Source of the DNA: Bacteroidia bacterium
Lineage (GTDB): Bacteria; Bacteroidota; Bacteroidia; AKYH767-A; OLB10
Direction: 5' to 3'
Assembly: GCA_023262505.1 (NCBI GenBank)
Contig: JALRAP010000005.1
Span: 1 to 64,000, forward strand
DNA: 64,000 nucleotides
Made by a program: the position numbers and the translations under genes. Below are positions 6,944 through 16,456 of the stretch, piece after piece (position 1 is the first letter of the stretch; each line of letters begins with the position of its first letter). The notes beneath the pieces were generated by a model, which saw only the letters and a list, made by a program, of their open reading frames with translations, did not search any database and was not told where the DNA came from.

Positions 6944-9316
6944 GTGTCGAAAAGGTTTTTCATAAGGTTATTGTTCATCATACTGACCGCGTGGTCGAGT
7001 ATCGGGCAAGCTACACACATTGTGGGTGGCGAATTATACTACCGATATTTGGGCAACAACCAATATGAAATCCGTTTGACAGTTTACCGTGATTGCTTTT
7101 ACGGTGTACCGCCCTTCGACGAGCCTGCATATGTTGGGGTTTGGGACGTCAACAACAATTTGTTGAACACGCTTTACCTATATACGAATGGTGATTCGGC
7201 TACGGTCCCTCCTATCATCAATTCACCTTGCTTCATACCACCAACAAATGTATGTTACCGTGTGGCGAATTACCGTATCACCGTCAATCTCCCTCCAATC
7301 CCGGGAGGATATCAACTGACCTACCAGCGCTGTTGCAGAAACCAAACTATATTGAACATAGTTAGTCCGCTGAGCACAGGAGCCACATTCTACGCAACCA
7401 TACCAGAGAACCCGATTCCCAACAGCAATCCTGTGTACAACGCACTGCCCCCTCCTTTCATTTGCTCAGGACTGCCATTTGTATTTGACCATTCGGCCAC
7501 CGATGCAGACGGAGACTCCTTGGTTTATGAGATTTGCACGCCTTACGATGGAGCCTCTCAACAGGATCCACAGCCATTACCGCAAAACTTCCCGCCGCCC
7601 TATAACCAAGTAACCTACCAAAACCCTTTCAACACTGGCAACCTTCTAGGAGGCGTTCCATTGGCCATAGATTCGCAATCAGGCCAGCTTACCGCCACAC
7701 CCAATACGATTGGCCAATTTGTAATCGGCGTTTGCGTAAGGGAATACCGAAACGGTGTATTGCTCAGCACCACGCGGCGCGATTACCAATTGAATGTGGT
7801 GGCATGCCCTTCCTTGGTGGTGGCGGCGTTGCAATCACCCTCTTTAATTTGTGGTAGCAACACCGTACAATTCTCCAATAACAGTTTTGGAGCCTCAAGT
7901 TATCAATGGAATTTCGGTGACCCAACCACCACTAACGACGTTTCAAACGCCATCAATCCATCCTACACCTATCCAGACACAGGAACATATGCAGTTACTC
8001 TCGTGGCTTTCTCTTCATTCAATCCAGGATGCTCCGACACCACCGTCGGCACCGTTACCATATTACCTGATTATGTGGCAGACTTTGGATTCAGTTTGAA
8101 CTCTTGCTCCTACCTGGTGTCATTCAACGACTCATCAAATACCGCCAGTGGTGTAACCACTCAATGGTCTTGGAACTTTGGCGATGGTAGTCCATTGGTA
8201 AACACCACAGACCCGAGCCACAATTTTCCCGGCCCTGGCAATTACACTGTAACTCTCACTGCAACTTCAGCCTTAGGCTGTGTGGAAACAATATCTCGTG
8301 TTATCACCATTCCACCAAATGTTACATTGACTACTTCTGCATCGTCTGTTTCCTGTTTCAATGATTGCAACGGAATTGCGGTAGCGGTGGCAAGCAATGG
8401 TGTTGCGCCTTATTCTTTTCAATGGAATGACCCCAGCTCGCAACCAGTACCGATCGCAACCAATCTATGCGCTGGAACCTACACGGTAATAGTCACCGAC
8501 GCAATCGGATGCACTTCTTCTCAACAAGTAAATGTAAATAGTCCTGCGCCATTGGTTGCTACAGCCAGCGCAACATCAGCCTATTGTAATGGTGCATGTA
8601 TAGGAACAGCGAGCGTAAACGTTTCTGGAGGCACTGGTCCTTTCAACATAACTTGGAACGATCCACAACAGCAAACGGGAAGTAGCATCGGCAACCTTTG
8701 TGTGGGAAGTTATCAAGCCACAATAACAGATGCCAACGGTTGCTCAACGCTTTCAGATACGGTGGATGTGCTCTTCGAATCATTCGTTCCAGATGTGGAT
8801 GCCACTGTTTCGGAGGACACCATTTACGTGGGACAAACCGTAAACTTGAGCACAACAACCAATGCGATTGGAGTGCCGACATACAGCTGGAGTCCTACAC
8901 AAGGCTTGAGCAACCCCAACATTGCCAATCCTACGGCATCTCCCGCGCAAACCACTACCTACCTGGTGACTATGACAGATCCTTTGGGTTGTAGCAACAC
9001 AGACACCGTGACCGTTGTTGTTGAAGTTGTCATATGCGAGGAGCCTGAAATATTCGTTCCAAACGCCTTTACACCCAACGGTGACCAAAACAACGACCGA
9101 GTATTTGTCAGAGGCAATACGATTCGCGAGTTGGTTTTTAGAATCTACAATCGATGGGGCGAAAAGGTGTTCGAGACCAATGACCCCTCCATAGGCTGGG
9201 ATGGAACCTACGAGGGCAAAGCCGCCACTCCTGCTGTCTATGTTTATTATCTGGATGCGGTTTGCTTCGACAACCAACGCTTCTTCAAGAAGGGTAACAT
9301 TAGCCTGATCAGATGA
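6944..9316 (+). CDS. PKD/SprB-repeat protein with gliding-motility-associated (T9SS type B) C-terminal sorting domain
   Basis: GTG start; PKD motifs YQWNFGDPTTT, WSWNFGDGSP; SprB-like repeats; C-terminus IFVPNAFTPNGDQNNDRVFVRG...FRIYNRWGEKVFETND...GWDGTYEGK. Confidence 0.9.
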   Translation: MSKRFFIRLLFIILTAWSSIGQATHIVGGELYYRYLGNNQYEIRLTVYRDCFYGVPPFDEPAYVGVWDVNNNLLNTLYLYTNGDSATVPPIINSPCFIPPTNVCYRVANYRITVNLPPIPGGYQLTYQRCCRNQTILNIVSPLSTGATFYATIPENPIPNSNPVYNALPPPFICSGLPFVFDHSATDADGDSLVYEICTPYDGASQQDPQPLPQNFPPPYNQVTYQNPFNTGNLLGGVPLAIDSQSGQLTATPNTIGQFVIGVCVREYRNGVLLSTTRRDYQLNVVACPSLVVAALQSPSLICGSNTVQFSNNSFGASSYQWNFGDPTTTNDVSNAINPSYTYPDTGTYAVTLVAFSSFNPGCSDTTVGTVTILPDYVADFGFSLNSCSYLVSFNDSSNTASGVTTQWSWNFGDGSPLVNTTDPSHNFPGPGNYTVTLTATSALGCVETISRVITIPPNVTLTTSASSVSCFNDCNGIAVAVASNGVAPYSFQWNDPSSQPVPIATNLCAGTYTVIVTDAIGCTSSQQVNVNSPAPLVATASATSAYCNGACIGTASVNVSGGTGPFNITWNDPQQQTGSSIGNLCVGSYQATITDANGCSTLSDTVDVLFESFVPDVDATVSEDTIYVGQTVNLSTTTNAIGVPTYSWSPTQGLSNPNIANPTASPAQTTTYLVTMTDPLGCSNTDTVTVVVEVVICEEPEIFVPNAFTPNGDQNNDRVFVRGNTIRELVFRIYNRWGEKVFETNDPSIGWDGTYEGKAATPAVYVYYLDAVCFDNQRFFKKGNISLIR

Positions 9317-10359
9317 GAAGCTTAACGATTAACATACCACATCTGACACTTGCTTTTTGCACTGTGTTGTTTATTTCCCTTGCGGGGATAAGCCCATCCG
9401 CGCAAGCGCAAGATCCGCATTGGTCGCAGTTTGGAGCAAGTCCGTTGAACTTGAATCCCGCAAACACCGGATTCTTCGATGGTGATTATCGATTTGTTGC
9501 CAACCATCGCAACCAATGGAAATCAGTAACAACACCCTTCATCGGCTTTTCAGGCTCATTTGAGTCGTCTTTGAATGCTCTTTCGTCTAACCGCTCACGC
9601 ATTGCAACAGGATTTGTGTTCAATAATGATCAAGCCGGTGATTCTAAGATGGGGACCAATTCGCTGATGGGGAACATCTCACTGACTCGCTCGATTGATA
9701 AGGACTCTATGCATTTCATAGGTGGCGGACTGCAATTGGGGGTTGCACTACGAAGCATAGATTATGGCGCATTGACTTTTGATGAGCAATACGATGGAGA
9801 CATATTCAACCCGTCGCTTGGCAACACCGAGAATTTCGACAATAACAACCATGCCTATATGGATATAGGTTTAGGATTCCAATACGTTTACAGAAGTAAA
9901 GAAGGACTAACAATCGGCTTAGGCTCTTCCGTACAACATTTGAACCGCCCTAACGATGGATTCTTCAGCACTAAAGTGCGATTATTTCCACGAATGCAAA
10001 ACCATTTATCGTTAGTGGTTCCGTTATCTGCCAAGCTACAGTTACAACCTTCAGCTCTTTGGATGACACAAGGCGGAAACAATGAACTCACTTTTGGAAC
10101 ATCGGCACAGTACATGTTGAGTGAACTTCCGGGACGCACTTATGCTTTTGCCGCAGGCGCTTGGCTCAGGTCGGGGGATGCTGTGATCCCTTACGTGGGA
10201 CTCCTATACAACTCTCTTAGATTGGGAATCTCCTATGATGTGAACACTAGCGATCTGGACCGCGCCAGTAATAGCCGTGGCGGTTATGAACTGTCCCTCT
10301 CTTACATCATCAAAAAAGTGAAATTCACCGGCATCAAGCCTCCATGTCCGTTGTATTGA
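9313..10359 (+). CDS. PorP/SprF family type IX secretion system membrane protein
   Basis: AQDPHWSQFGASPLNLNPANTGFFDGDYRFVANHRNQWKSVTTPF; 4-nt overlap with the upstream CDS. Confidence 0.93.
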   Translation: MRSLTINIPHLTLAFCTVLFISLAGISPSAQAQDPHWSQFGASPLNLNPANTGFFDGDYRFVANHRNQWKSVTTPFIGFSGSFESSLNALSSNRSRIATGFVFNNDQAGDSKMGTNSLMGNISLTRSIDKDSMHFIGGGLQLGVALRSIDYGALTFDEQYDGDIFNPSLGNTENFDNNNHAYMDIGLGFQYVYRSKEGLTIGLGSSVQHLNRPNDGFFSTKVRLFPRMQNHLSLVVPLSAKLQLQPSALWMTQGGNNELTFGTSAQYMLSELPGRTYAFAAGAWLRSGDAVIPYVGLLYNSLRLGISYDVNTSDLDRASNSRGGYELSLSYIIKKVKFTGIKPPCPLY

Positions 10360-12344
10360 AATACAGGTTTTACCATATCGCTGTGCTTTTCGTAGTGTTT
10401 TTCACTGGGCTTAGCAATTCCTATTCACAAACATTCAATGCATGGTTGCGGGCGGGTGATGAGGCATTCAGCGAAGCGCGATATTCCGAGTCTATAGAAT
10501 ACTACAAGAAAGCCTTGGAATTTGAAACGGGTGATGTGGCTTTGGATTACCGTATGGCTGAGGCTTGCAGACTTTACAAGGATTATGAGAAGGCAGAGGC
10601 TTGGTATGCCAGAGTGTTCGGGAGCGACAAAACGAACACTTACCCTTTGGCACTTTTTTATCTGGCAGAGATGAAAAAATACAACGCCGATTATGGAACT
10701 GCTTGCCGCCTGTTTGGTGATTATGCGGCTAAACATGCCCAAGACTCGAGCTATTTCGCAATAAAGGCAAAAACCGAATCAGGATACTGCGAACAAGTGC
10801 TGGCTTTGGATAAGCAGTCTTTGAAAGCCTCAGTAGTGAATGCCGGAAGCGAGGTTAATTCCAAATTCTCAGATTTCGGCGCCAGCATTTCGGGTGATTC
10901 AGTGATGTACTACGCATCGCTCCGCTTCATCTATGAGCCAAAAGAGAAAAAGGAAAAGCCTTACTTCGTTTCGCGAATACTTAAGTCGGAAGGAGGTGTC
11001 AAGCCGAAGAAAAAACCTGCTCCCATTGCAGCCATGGTAAATGATCCTCCCTTGCACAATGGGAATGCCGGATTCAGTCCGGATCATCGACTGGTGATAT
11101 TTACCCGTTGTGAGGATACACAAGATGGTAAACGGCCATGCCGGTTATATTACAGTAAACTCAATTCAGGCAGGTGGTCGAAACCCGAGCCTATCAGTGG
11201 TGCTGTGAATTCAGATAGCGGTTACACCACGACTCAACCATCCATTGAGGCTCGGGGTGCCGAAGGATACACTTTGTATTTTGCTTCAGATAGGCCTGGA
11301 GGATTTGGTAAAATGGATATCTGGAAAAGCGATTTCGATGCGAACATGCGTTTTTCAGACCCGGTCAACCTGGGTGAGGTCATCAACACTTTCGACGATG
11401 AGATGACGCCCTACATGGATACCAGAAACAGTGTCTTGTACTTTAGCAGTTATGGTCATGCCGGTTTAGGGGGAATGGACATCTTCAAAAGCCAGAGAGA
11501 GAATGGAGTCCTATTAAATCCCCAAAACATTGGTAAAGGTTATAACACCAGCCAAAACGATGTTTACTTCACCATCAATAACCATGACGACAAGGGAACT
11601 TTAACATCGAATCGTAAAGGATCACTATACATAGCGAGCAAGACTTGTTGCTATGATATTTACTACCATGAACCATTAAAAACCGACACTCTGATTGTAG
11701 AGGTTGTTGATACACAAAAAGTGGATTCCATTTTGAAGGCCGACCCCATCAACCAAGAATATTATGAGGATTTTCTTCCACTGAGCCTGTATTTCGATAA
11801 TGACGAGCCTGACAAACGTACTTTGGCAATTACCACAAACAAAAGCTATGACAGGCTTTATCGAGACTATATTGCACGCATCCCTGATTACAAGGAAAAT
11901 TATGCTGATGGAAAAAAAGAGAGAAAGGTTTCCGATTCTGAAATAGATTCATTTTTCACCAATACGGTAACTTATTCATGGAACATGTTAAATGGATTTT
12001 GTGGCAAGGTTGAAAAAGCCATGAAAGCAGGCGTAGTATTGGAGTTGGAAATCAGAGGACGAGCCAGTCCATTGGCTGAGACCGCCTACAATGTGAATCT
12101 CTCAAGAAGACGCATATCGAGTCTGTTGAACTATATGCGTTCGTACAACAACGGTGCCTTGCGTTCGTATTTTGACTCCGGCAAATTGAAGTTGACTGAG
12201 GTTCCCGCAGGGGAATCGCTTTCCAAGTCTGGAGTCAGTGACAACAGAGGAGACGTACGCAATTCCATTTACAACCCTGCAGCTGCCAGCGAAAGATTGA
12301 TAGAATTGATTGGCGTTCGCATCAATCCTGGTTCCAATCCATGA
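10344..12344 (+). CDS. TPR + PD40 (WD40-like beta-propeller) protein with divergent OmpA-like C-terminus (PorE-like)
   Basis: TPR-like N-terminus (GDEAFSEARYSESIEYYKKALEF), PD40-like strands (YTLYFASDRPGGFGKMDIWKS; VLYFSSYGHAGLGGMDIFKS), C-terminal LEIRGRASPLAETAYNVNLSRRRISSLLNYM. Confidence 0.8.
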   Translation: MSVVLKYRFYHIAVLFVVFFTGLSNSYSQTFNAWLRAGDEAFSEARYSESIEYYKKALEFETGDVALDYRMAEACRLYKDYEKAEAWYARVFGSDKTNTYPLALFYLAEMKKYNADYGTACRLFGDYAAKHAQDSSYFAIKAKTESGYCEQVLALDKQSLKASVVNAGSEVNSKFSDFGASISGDSVMYYASLRFIYEPKEKKEKPYFVSRILKSEGGVKPKKKPAPIAAMVNDPPLHNGNAGFSPDHRLVIFTRCEDTQDGKRPCRLYYSKLNSGRWSKPEPISGAVNSDSGYTTTQPSIEARGAEGYTLYFASDRPGGFGKMDIWKSDFDANMRFSDPVNLGEVINTFDDEMTPYMDTRNSVLYFSSYGHAGLGGMDIFKSQRENGVLLNPQNIGKGYNTSQNDVYFTINNHDDKGTLTSNRKGSLYIASKTCCYDIYYHEPLKTDTLIVEVVDTQKVDSILKADPINQEYYEDFLPLSLYFDNDEPDKRTLAITTNKSYDRLYRDYIARIPDYKENYADGKKERKVSDSEIDSFFTNTVTYSWNMLNGFCGKVEKAMKAGVVLELEIRGRASPLAETAYNVNLSRRRISSLLNYMRSYNNGALRSYFDSGKLKLTEVPAGESLSKSGVSDNRGDVRNSIYNPAAASERLIELIGVRINPGSNP

Positions 12345-12754
12345 GCAAGGATTCGCCGTTAATGGATATAAAAATCCTTATGGTTGAAGACAACAAGATC
12401 AATCAAATGCTAATGACAAAAATGATTGAGAAACTTGGTTGCAATGTTACTACTGCCGACAATGGCATCCATGCATTGGAAAAACTCCAGCAGCAAGAAA
12501 AATTCGATGTTGTTTTAACTGACATCCAAATGCCAATAATGGGCGGCTTCGAATTGGCCAAAAGCATCCGTATGTCGGATAAAACACCCTTTTCAACCAT
12601 ACCAATTTTAGCCCTAACCGGTTATGCAGATGAATTGGATTTGTTGGCAGCAAAGGATTCTGGTATCCAAGAGGTACTTACAAAACCCTTCGGGCAAGAG
12701 GAAATAAAAGAAGCTTTATTACGTGCGCTTGGAATCAGCCCAAGTAAGATTTAA
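12341..12754 (+). CDS. Response regulator, receiver domain only
   Basis: [23 protein letters not shown]...[17 protein letters not shown]...LALTGYAD...VLTKPF; 4-nt overlap with the upstream gene. Confidence 0.92.
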   Translation: MSKDSPLMDIKILMVEDNKINQMLMTKMIEKLGCNVTTADNGIHALEKLQQQEKFDVVLTDIQMPIMGGFELAKSIRMSDKTPFSTIPILALTGYADELDLLAAKDSGIQEVLTKPFGQEEIKEALLRALGISPSKI

Positions 12755-13598
12755 GCAGCTTGCTGCGGGAATTATGTCTCAGCCTACGGATAGCCTTCTC
12801 CTTGATTTGACGAACACGCTCTTTGGTCAAGTCGAATTTGTCAGCAATCTCCTCCAGCGTCAAACTGTGGTTGCAACCGATTCCATAAAACAACTTGACT
12901 ACGTCACTCTCTCTTTGAGTGAGGGTTGATAGTGAACGGTTGATTTCCTGATTGAGCGACTCGTTCATTAGAAACCCATCTGCCAAAGGTGCATCAGGGT
13001 TTTCCAAAACATCCAGCAGGCTATGTTCTTCGCCGACAACAAAGGGTGCGTCCATACTTACGTGCTTTCCTGAAATCTTCAAGGTGTTTGCCACGCTCTC
13101 TTCTGGGAGTTCCAGTGCCTCGGAAATCTCGCTGTTACTAGGTTCGCGCTCGTATTTCTGCTCTAAGGCCGAAAATGCCTTCTTGATTTTATTTACGGAG
13201 CCCAGTTGGTTGATGGGTAAACGTACTATCCTGGATTGTTCGGCCAGAGCCTGCATGATGGATTGACGAATCCACCAAACAGCATAGGAAATGAATTTGA
13301 AGCCTCGGGTCTCGTCGAACCGTTTTGCGGCTTTGATCAGGCCGAGATTACCTTCATTAATCAAATCAGGCAGACTAAGGCCTTGGTTCTGGTATTGCTT
13401 GGCCACAGAGACCACAAAGCGCAAATTGGCCCTTGTTAGCTTCTCCAGCGCCCATTGGTCGCCTTGTTTGATTTTGCGAGCAAGTTTCACCTCCTCTTCG
13501 GCGGTGATAAGGCCTTCGCGGCCGATTTCCTGCAAATACTTTTCAAGGGAGGCATTCTCCCTGTTTGTGATGGATTTGGTGATTTTAAGCTGACGCAT
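12735..13598 (-). CDS. rpoD: Primary RNA polymerase sigma factor (RpoD/SigA type)
   Basis: 287 aa: [60 protein letters not shown]...[29 protein letters not shown]; short form typical of Bacteroidota. Confidence 0.95.
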   Translation of the reverse strand: MRQLKITKSITNRENASLEKYLQEIGREGLITAEEEVKLARKIKQGDQWALEKLTRANLRFVVSVAKQYQNQGLSLPDLINEGNLGLIKAAKRFDETRGFKFISYAVWWIRQSIMQALAEQSRIVRLPINQLGSVNKIKKAFSALEQKYEREPSNSEISEALELPEESVANTLKISGKHVSMDAPFVVGEEHSLLDVLENPDAPLADGFLMNESLNQEINRSLSTLTQRESDVVKLFYGIGCNHSLTLEEIADKFDLTKERVRQIKEKAIRRLRHNSRSKLLKSYLG

Positions 13599-13693
13599 CC
13601 TGCAAGAATGTAGTTTGGTTAAACCCCTGAATCAATCATTGTAAACTCAAACATGGCATGAGTAAGCAACCTAGTTTTTACAATTTCGTGACC

Positions 13694-13725
13694 GAAAAGT
13701 AATATTTCTTTAAACTTTACAAAAG
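13694..13725 (-). promoter_or_regulatory. Candidate promoter of the sigma factor gene
   Basis: Reverse strand CTTTTG-N18-TACTTTTC resembles Bacteroidota TTTG...TAnnTTTG, ~95 nt upstream of the start. Confidence 0.35.
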
Positions 13726-13829
13726 CAGTTTGAAAGAATTTATTAACAACCCGCAAAAAGTTTTGCAAGCAACGAAAAAATTTATCGTTGCAAATGAGGA
13801 GGCTAGCTCAAGAAATAATGTTACAGGCT

Positions 13830-15884
13830 TTACTTACCCCTTACAAGCTGGAAAAACCCGCTTAGATCATAGGTTTTTCCCTCTATACCTGTTGCCTTAA
13901 CAACGTAGATGTAAGAACCTTCAGGAAGCACTGTTCCATCAGATGATTTACCATCCCAGCCGGAATCCAACTCATTCCAGGAATAAACCTCCTTACCCCA
14001 TCTGTTGAAAATGGTGCAGGAGATTTCAACGATAGCCAATTCATCAAAGTGAAAAGTATCGTTCAGATTGTCGCCGTTGGGTGTGAAAATGTTTGGGATG
14101 AACAAGCTGGAGAATGAATCGACAATGATGTACGAGAAGGAAACCGTATCTGAGCATCCGAGTGCATTAGTGGCTGTCAGTAGAACGGTATATTCTCCCA
14201 TGGTCTCGTAAACGTGAGTTGGGTTCTGATCGGACGACGTGTTTCCATCTCCAAAGGACCAATTATATGTATTGGCGCCGGATGAGGTGTTGCTGAAGTT
14301 CACGGTGAACGGAGTAAAACCTTGTATCGTATCGGGAACGAATGAAGGAATGATTTCAGGTAGCACGGTAATGGTAACCGAATCGGTGGCAACACAGCTT
14401 CCGTTGGCTGCTGTTACTACATAAGTAGTGGTCGTTAATGGATTGGCAGTCGGGTTGGCGATATTGGGATCGCTTAATCCTGCAGAAGGTGACCAACTAT
14501 AGGTTGTAGCACCGCTGGCCGAAAGTTGTATAGAAGCCTCATAGCATATATCCACATCCTGACTTACCAATAGTGATGGATAAGGAGTCACATCTACGGT
14601 GACTGAAGCTTGAGACGAACAGCCATTGGCGTCCGTAACAGTCAAGGTATAAACGGTGGTGCTTGATGGATTGACAGATTGGGCCCCGCTAATAGCACCG
14701 TTACTCCATGTGTAACTATACGGTAACGTTCCACCACTCGGAACACCAGCGATTGTTACAGGATCGCCGCTGCAGGTGCTTTGGTTTCCTCCAGAGCTCA
14801 CAGTGACTGGCACAACAGTATTGATATTGAAAGAACCGGATTGGGTACATCCATTGGAATCAGTTACAGTGACTGTGTATGTCCCACCCGCTAAACCTGA
14901 AATACTGGGTGTGGTTGCTCCATTGCTCCATAGGTATGTAAAGTTTTGTCCAGAGCCTCCGGTTGGCGCCAAGGTTACTGTTCCACTAGCGTTATCGCAA
15001 ACATTTCCGGTTACCGTTTCATTCAACACGATAGGCTGCGCACCGGAAACCGGCACAGTAACAGTCTTGGTACATTGCGTTGAATCAGTAACTGTACAAG
15101 TATAGATACCAGGAGCCAAGTTGGAGATTGTTTGTGTGGTGGCACCATTGCTCCATTGGTAAGAATAAGGAGCTACTCCTTGAGGGAATACTGTAACGGC
15201 TCCATTGTTTTGGCTTCCGCAAGAAACGTTGGTGATTGTGATATTTGGAACGATAAGCACGCAGTTACATTGCGCCGAAGGAACACCATTGGGCCACTGT
15301 GCAGGAGCCGTGAAGGGAGGATCGAAACAAGCGTTGTTACCCCAAGAACCGGCTTGATAGTCGGATAAAGCTTGAATACCGATATTCAAAGGAGCATTAC
15401 TTGCTGAAGCGCAAGGTCCAACAGTTACTGTGAAACAAAAGTCCCATGAGCTATTCTGACAATTATCACCGAAGTTGTTTCCTGGGATACCATCTGCAGC
15501 GAAGTTGGGGCTGCCTGCGGGCGTATCGTAATAAAATCCAGGACCCCAAGTAGTACCTGATGCGGTTCCGGTACATGATGTATACCAATCCCAGGCGCCC
15601 TGTCCGTCGCAACTGTTTGGAGGGGTTAAAGGCGTAAGGGATGTTGGATCCCAACCTGGTCCTAGTGTAATTGCGAAACCAGCAATCCAATCAGCACCCG
15701 ATTGGGCATAGTTAGTAAGTGTATAGCAGAACGTCACCGTTGTGCCAACAACATAAGTGTTGTTTCCAGCAGGTGCAGGGTTTGCGGTCATTGACTGAGA
15801 GCCAATACATGGAGCCTGGGCATTAACATCAATTTGGAATAGGCCTAGAAAACCTGTCAACAACAGCAGCGACTTTTTCAACAT
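13830..15884 (-). CDS. SprB/PKD-repeat secreted protein with T9SS type B (gliding motility) C-terminal domain
   Basis: Likely start MLKKSLLLLTGFLGLFQIDVNAQAP at 15884 (ORF track extends to 15965); repeats such as GVAPYSYQWSNGATTQTISNLAPGIYTCTVTD; PKD YNWSFGDGNTSSDQNPTHVY; C-terminus LFIPNIFTPNGDNLNDTFHF...IFNRWGKEVYSW. Confidence 0.88.
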   Translation of the reverse strand: MLKKSLLLLTGFLGLFQIDVNAQAPCIGSQSMTANPAPAGNNTYVVGTTVTFCYTLTNYAQSGADWIAGFAITLGPGWDPTSLTPLTPPNSCDGQGAWDWYTSCTGTASGTTWGPGFYYDTPAGSPNFAADGIPGNNFGDNCQNSSWDFCFTVTVGPCASASNAPLNIGIQALSDYQAGSWGNNACFDPPFTAPAQWPNGVPSAQCNCVLIVPNITITNVSCGSQNNGAVTVFPQGVAPYSYQWSNGATTQTISNLAPGIYTCTVTDSTQCTKTVTVPVSGAQPIVLNETVTGNVCDNASGTVTLAPTGGSGQNFTYLWSNGATTPSISGLAGGTYTVTVTDSNGCTQSGSFNINTVVPVTVSSGGNQSTCSGDPVTIAGVPSGGTLPYSYTWSNGAISGAQSVNPSSTTVYTLTVTDANGCSSQASVTVDVTPYPSLLVSQDVDICYEASIQLSASGATTYSWSPSAGLSDPNIANPTANPLTTTTYVVTAANGSCVATDSVTITVLPEIIPSFVPDTIQGFTPFTVNFSNTSSGANTYNWSFGDGNTSSDQNPTHVYETMGEYTVLLTATNALGCSDTVSFSYIIVDSFSSLFIPNIFTPNGDNLNDTFHFDELAIVEISCTIFNRWGKEVYSWNELDSGWDGKSSDGTVLPEGSYIYVVKATGIEGKTYDLSGFFQLVRGK

Positions 15885-16006
15885 GTTCTTGGTTTGTTTG
15901 TGGTTACGTATGAAACTGATTGAGTAGAGTGATTCAATTAACCTTAAATCGAATTCAAGACGCATCTGCCTTGAATTACGTTGCTTTCAAATTTGGATAT
16001 ACAGAA

Positions 16007-16363
16007 CTATAAATCCTCGAAATTCACATTCGAGAAATCACCCGACCCTGAACCTGAGCCACCTTGAGGGTTATCCCCTCCTGGCTGCCTGGTATCTTCA
16101 GGCAGATTGGCTTTGATGTAATCAATAGCGTCTTGCAAACCCTCTATGAACTTTTCAAAATCCTCTTTATAAAGGAAAATCTTATGCTTCTCGAAAAAAG
16201 GTCTGTCGCTACCTTCAGAAAAACGACGCTTGCTCTCAGTGATGGTTAGATAATAGTCGTTGTTCCTAGTAGATCTTACGTCGAAAAAGTAGGTCCGTTT
16301 ACCTGCTCTAACCGCCTTGGCAAACAAATCGCTTGGTTGGTCATTACTGTCAAATTCAGCCAT
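16007..16363 (-). CDS. DUF3276 / PUR family DNA/RNA-binding protein
   Basis: MAEFDSND...AVRAGKRTYFFDVRSTRNNDYYLTITESKRRF...FEKHKIFLYKEDFEKFIEGLQDAIDYIK; start at 16363. Confidence 0.87.
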   Translation of the reverse strand: MAEFDSNDQPSDLFAKAVRAGKRTYFFDVRSTRNNDYYLTITESKRRFSEGSDRPFFEKHKIFLYKEDFEKFIEGLQDAIDYIKANLPEDTRQPGGDNPQGGSGSGSGDFSNVNFEDL

Positions 16364-16456
16364 GTAAATCGTATTGGTTTGAGACAAAGCTAAAAGAAAA
16401 ACAACAGTTTGGCAAAGCCAATGGCTAAATTGTGAGGAAGTAATCAACAACAGATA

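Noticed and set aside
8780-9277. 165-aa antisense ORF
   Set aside because: Opposite the T9SS sorting domain of the PKD/SprB protein; shadow ORF.
14239-15368. Plus-strand ORFs (61, 109 and 78 aa) opposite the SprB-like gene
   Set aside because: Products of repeat-rich, low-stop-density antisense sequence; no independent support.
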